The position numbers were made by a program, and so were the translations under genes. 9,416 bases of DNA, from contig JAJQAR010000194.1 of NCBI GenBank assembly GCA_021203705.1, forward strand, positions 1-9,416. Direction: 5' to 3'. The notes under the pieces were generated by a model that made no database searches, was not told the DNA's origin, and worked only from the letters and a program-made list of their open reading frames with translations. This document shows positions 6,527 through 9,416 of the stretch, piece by piece (within the stretch, counting starts at the first letter, position 1; the number at the start of each line of letters is the position of its first letter). The DNA comes from Prevotella sp. Its GTDB lineage: Bacteria > Bacteroidota > Bacteroidia > Bacteroidales > Bacteroidaceae.

Positions 6527-7492
6527 TTATGGCATTATCGGTTCTTCAGGGAGCACGTTCCAATATGTCTGACGTGGCTTGATAGTTATCACGTTGCTCT
6601 CAATATCGTGCACGTCATCATCATATTGTTTCAGTGCCATTGCTATCACGGCGATATAAATCTCCTTATCTATGCCGCCGGTCTGCATACCGTCGGTGAG
6701 TATTACTTTCGTCTTGTGACTTGTCTCTGCAATTATCTCACCAGTCTTTACTGCCGTCTTGATAGGTTGCATCTTGGCAGCTTTTGCAAGAGCTTCCTTA
6801 TGTGACATAAACAGACCGAGCAGGCGGAAGAAAATATATAGCAGTGCGAGACAAGAGAAAACGATACCCATGGAGAGAACTGTTATACCGAAGCCGTGAG
6901 GGTCTTCGCGTTTCAGTTTTGCTATTTTTGTCTCGTCAACATGAATGTAGTTTTCTATTCCAGGTGTAACGTTGTCCTTGTTTTTCACCTGCCATACGGC
7001 GGCACCGTCTTTCTCACGGGCGTAAGACTGGTCGTCAGCCAGCACAGGAACAGTCACAGAGTCGATAATGTCAATGGCATTACCATCGTAAAGGGCAATC
7101 CACAGGGGCTTGTCGCTATCAACGTGTGCGGTTAGATGCTGTGTACCCTTAGAGGGGTTGCTGTTGAGGAATAGCACGATGTGCTTACGTGCAGTCAGTG
7201 TTGTACGCTCATCATTGCTTGGAATACAACTCATCATGCTGACACGTTGCGGCACGGTGAGACTTTTGTCAAGCACTCTTCGGTCGGTTGTTATGTACAT
7301 TCCTCTCACGTCGTAGGTGGAATAAGCCGTATTAGCCAATTCGAGCCAGGCATCCCGTTGTCCGTAAGCGTCTAACAAGCCAGCCTTGTTCTTAGTTTGC
7401 ACCTCGTTGATCTTGATGTTGCGTGCGCCTTGGGCAAGCATGGCAACAGTTCCAAGAAACATGGCGCAAAGTAGTAAGCCTGTTCTTTTCAT
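6527..7492 (-). CDS. OadG-like gamma subunit with a periplasmic lamin-tail-like domain
   Basis: The protein has 321 residues. A signal peptide (1-20, ending AMLA|Q) is followed by a beta-rich region at about 24-182 resembling a lamin-tail fold: IKINEVQTKN, DAWLELANTA, IVLFLN and LWIALYDGNAIDIIDSVTV, closing with NVTPGIENYI. One membrane segment follows at about 202-224, then a charged cytoplasmic tail. The tail holds the region IDKEIYIAVIAMALKQY (274-290) and ESNVITIKPR (298-307), like the AAIAAA...I.I pattern of gamma subunits. Gamma subunits anchor the alpha subunit to the pump through this tail. Plain OadG proteins are under 100 residues, so the extracytoplasmic domain is an addition. The gene lies 30 bases after the exchanger and 31 before the biotin carrier, as part of one operon. 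The subunit role is well supported by context and topology; the lamin-tail assignment is by eye. Confidence 0.8.
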   Translation of the reverse strand: MKRTGLLLCAMFLGTVAMLAQGARNIKINEVQTKNKAGLLDAYGQRDAWLELANTAYSTYDVRGMYITTDRRVLDKSLTVPQRVSMMSCIPSNDERTTLTARKHIVLFLNSNPSKGTQHLTAHVDSDKPLWIALYDGNAIDIIDSVTVPVLADDQSYAREKDGAAVWQVKNKDNVTPGIENYIHVDETKIAKLKREDPHGFGITVLSMGIVFSCLALLYIFFRLLGLFMSHKEALAKAAKMQPIKTAVKTGEIIAETSHKTKVILTDGMQTGGIDKEIYIAVIAMALKQYDDDVHDIESNVITIKPRQTYWNVLPEEPIMP

Positions 7493-7522
7493 TATTGTTA
7501 CAGTTGTATATTTAGATTTTCA

Positions 7523-9205
7523 TTATCTGCAAAAGAATAGCACTAATAGTTGTGCGAGGAATATTCTCAGGAACATGCTGAGCGGATAAACCGTTGAGTA
7601 GCCTACTGCAGGGGCTTCCTTTGAGCATATTGATGAGGAGTAAGCCAATGCTGGTGGGTCGGTGTATGTACCGCCTATCATACCTATTAAAGTGAAATAG
7701 TTGAACTTGTATTTCAAGCGTGCTATCACACCGATTATCAGAATTGGTATCACGGTAATCAGGAAACCCGTATATACATATTTCAGTCCGTCGCCGGCAA
7801 CCACAGTCTCTGCAAATCCCGCACCAGCCTTTATTCCCACGCTTGCCAAGAACAGTACAAGTCCAATCTCGCGCAGCATTAGGTTAGCACTTGTGGTGGT
7901 GTAGGTTACAAGGTGTACCTTGTAGCCATATCTGCCTATGAGGATGGCTATGATTAACGGACCTCCAGCCAAGCCGAGCTTTACGGGAACCGGTATGCCC
8001 GGTATCATTATAGGTATACTTCCGAAAAGTATTCCGATGAAGATACCAATGAATATTGTTGCTATGTTGGGAGCGTCAAGTCGTTTTATGGAGTTTCCCA
8101 ATATCGATGCTACACGGTTTACCTCATCCTCACGCCCGACAACCATTATACGGTCGCCAACCTGAAGGGCTAAACTTGGACTTGCGAACAGTTCCATTCC
8201 TTGACGTGTAACACGTGTTACGTTCACACCGAAAATCCTTGAGAAGTGCATTTTCCCCAGTGTCTTGCCGTTCATGGAAGCGCGTGTAACGACAATCCTC
8301 TTACTTACCATCGGCACATCCTGTTCTTCCCAGTCAACCTCCGCTGAAGGACCTATAAATGCTGTTATCGCTTCGGCATCTGCTTCCGCACATACGAAAT
8401 ATAGTTTGTCGCCCTTGTGGAAAATAGTGTTTCGGTTAGGAATGCTAACGTGTCCGTCGTGCAGTATTCTGGAACATACGAAGTCGCGGTTGAGGAATGC
8501 GTGTACCTGCATCAGTTTTTTGCCTTCTAAATATGAGTTGGTAACCTCCAATGTCATGTGATGTGGCTTCACGCTTTCGTTTTCTTCTTCTTCTAATGTC
8601 AATTTCTTCTCTTCGTTTTCGAGCTTCACCCTGCAGATGAACCTCACGGCTATCATCGCTCCTATTATTCCGAGAACGCCGAGCGGATAGGCGCAGGCAT
8701 ATCCTGAAGCTATCTGCGGCACTTCGTTTTTAGGAAATATGGAGCTCAATGCCTCACTTGCCGCACCCAAACCAGGGGTGTTGGTGACCGCTCCATATAG
8801 TGTACCGATCATCATCGGCAGGTTTCGGGGATTTGATGTGTCAAAAAAGAGATAGTAGCATGCGAACATCACAGCAATGTTCAGGAGTATCATTATGGCA
8901 GCCAACACGTTCATGGTGATACCGTCGTGCTTGAAACTGGCGAAGAAGCCAGGACCTACCTGAAGACCTATCATGAACACGAAAAGTATCAGACCAAATT
9001 CCTGTAGAAAAGAAAGAATGTTTGGGGATGCGGTAAATCCGATGTGCCCTGCTGCTATTCCTGCGAACAGTACAAAAGAGACTCCAATAGAAACGCCTCC
9101 GACCTTTATTTTTCCGAGATACACGCCTATTGCGATAACTACCGCATACAATAATACGACATGTGCGACGGAATCAGTTGCCGTAAATAAATCTATTAAC
9201 CACAT
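7523..9205 (-). CDS. AspT/YidE-type exchanger with two TrkA-C domains
   Basis: This 560-residue inner-membrane protein matches the usual length of about 550. The first membrane half is about 13-192, with the motif [16 protein letters not shown] (134-149). Two cytosolic TrkA-C (RCK-C) domains follow at about 217-285 and 300-368, and a second membrane half at about 380-560 has the matching repeat [15 protein letters not shown] (508-522). This is the duplicated Asp-Al_Ex architecture of AspT (aspartate:alanine exchange), the SucE succinate exporter and E. coli YidE. The ATG at 9205 (MWLIDLF) is chosen because the frame upstream to 9355 runs through the promoter and has no membrane-protein character. 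It is the first gene of the decarboxylase operon, which favours a carboxylate substrate or product. The exact substrate is unknown. Confidence 0.9.
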   Translation of the reverse strand: MWLIDLFTATDSVAHVVLLYAVVIAIGVYLGKIKVGGVSIGVSFVLFAGIAAGHIGFTASPNILSFLQEFGLILFVFMIGLQVGPGFFASFKHDGITMNVLAAIMILLNIAVMFACYYLFFDTSNPRNLPMMIGTLYGAVTNTPGLGAASEALSSIFPKNEVPQIASGYACAYPLGVLGIIGAMIAVRFICRVKLENEEKKLTLEEEENESVKPHHMTLEVTNSYLEGKKLMQVHAFLNRDFVCSRILHDGHVSIPNRNTIFHKGDKLYFVCAEADAEAITAFIGPSAEVDWEEQDVPMVSKRIVVTRASMNGKTLGKMHFSRIFGVNVTRVTRQGMELFASPSLALQVGDRIMVVGREDEVNRVASILGNSIKRLDAPNIATIFIGIFIGILFGSIPIMIPGIPVPVKLGLAGGPLIIAILIGRYGYKVHLVTYTTTSANLMLREIGLVLFLASVGIKAGAGFAETVVAGDGLKYVYTGFLITVIPILIIGVIARLKYKFNYFTLIGMIGGTYTDPPALAYSSSICSKEAPAVGYSTVYPLSMFLRIFLAQLLVLFFCR

Positions 9206-9225
9206 AGCTCTTTTTAAAGGTGGTG

Positions 9226-9254
9226 CAAAAGTAGCTAAAATATCATTCAAACAA
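9226..9254 (-). promoter_or_regulatory. Promoter of the exchanger-decarboxylase operon
   Basis: On the minus strand TACTTTTG (9226-9233) matches TANNTTTG exactly. A TTG (9252-9254) lies 18 bases upstream. The sequence continues CACC after the element, as at the tRNA promoter. Transcription would begin near 9219, leaving a leader of about 14 bases before the ATG at 9205. I see no second promoter in the 30-base gaps further down the operon. Confidence 0.7.
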
Positions 9255-9313
9255 TAATTTTTATGCAATTTTTTTAAATTTCCAAATCTTTGCTTGCTAT
9301 GGGGGAACACTAG

Positions 9314-9344
9314 TATGACTACCAAATTAAACAAACGACCTTTG
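9314..9344 (+). promoter_or_regulatory. Possible promoter of the divergent gene at the right edge
   Basis: GACCTTTG (9337-9344) is one mismatch from TANNTTTG. A TATG lies 19 bases upstream (9314-9317). It would transcribe the gene starting at 9364 with a very short leader. The rest of the 158-base gap between the two divergent genes (9206-9363) is AT-rich, and I see no other structure in it. Confidence 0.4.
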
Positions 9345-9363
9345 CAGTAAGACAAAAGGAGTA

Positions 9364-9416
9364 ATGATAATTGACAATCTCGACATAATAAAGAAACTAA
9401 TAGCTGATGCGGAAAG
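9364..9416 (+). CDS. 5' end of an unidentified gene (partial)
   Basis: An ATG at 9364 opens a frame of 17 codons to the window edge, reading [25 protein letters not shown] (9354-9361) sits just before it and resembles a ribosome-binding site, though at only 2 bases from the ATG it is close. A near-consensus promoter is 20 bases upstream. The other two frames close quickly. The fragment is too short to assign a family. The gene is divergent from the decarboxylase operon. Confidence 0.5.
   Translation, partial: MIIDNLDIIKKLIADAE

Noticed and set aside
9206..9355. An upstream extension of the exchanger by 50 residues (start at 9355)
   Set aside because: The extension crosses an exact TANNTTTG promoter and its spacer. 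Its residues are unlike the family, and the start at 9205 gives the normal family length of 560.
1..9416. Mobile elements, CRISPR arrays and prophage genes
   Set aside because: I found no transposase or integrase, no repeated spacer pattern and no terminal repeats; coding style is even throughout.

Overview
The window looks like a Bacteroidota (Bacteroidales, Prevotella- or Bacteroides-like) chromosome. Supporting signs are a TonB-receptor-like outer-membrane barrel of the Bacteroidetes type, a tRNA without an encoded CCA, near absence of Shine-Dalgarno sites, and promoters with the Bacteroidales -7 element TANNTTTG. It carries ordinary chromosomal genes; I see no transposase, phage gene, integrase, CRISPR array or large repeat. 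The genus is an inference.

Layout. At 1-232 is the 3' end of an unrecognised beta-rich protein (+). It converges on a 722-residue outer-membrane beta-barrel protein (minus, 248-2416). Upstream of that gene lie a 13-bp terminator hairpin and a tRNA-Glu(CTC) gene (minus, 2480-2551) with its own promoter. From a divergent promoter runs a two-gene queuosine unit (+): a YhhQ-type 7-deazapurine transporter (2767-3453) and the preQ0 reductase QueF (3458-3934). The short leader of this unit (about 2735-2764) folds as a preQ1-I type riboswitch ending almost at the start codon. A monocistronic lipoprotein of unknown function (minus, 3963-4709) converges on queF.

The right half is one probable minus-strand operon, read from 9205 down to 4875: an AspT/YidE-type carboxylate or amino-acid exchanger, an OadG-like gamma subunit with a periplasmic lamin-tail-like domain, a biotin carrier protein, and the Na+-translocating decarboxylase beta subunit. 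It has one clear promoter (9226-9254) and ends in an 18-bp perfect hairpin (4821-4867). A divergent gene begins at 9364 and runs off the window.

How it fits together. The beta, gamma and biotin subunits form the membrane part of a Na+-pumping decarboxylase (methylmalonyl-CoA or oxaloacetate). The carboxyltransferase alpha subunit is not in the window, and the exchanger stands at the head of the operon instead. Coupling a carboxylate exchanger to a decarboxylation Na+ pump suits an anaerobe that ferments through succinate or propionate, but the substrate cannot be read from this sequence. The transporter-QueF pair points to uptake or use of preQ0, its reduction to preQ1, and feedback by preQ1 through the leader.

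The most rewarding items are the compact preQ1 riboswitch, the lamin-tail/OadG fusion, the missing alpha subunit with the exchanger in the operon, and the outer-membrane gene lying just behind a tRNA terminator without a visible promoter of its own.
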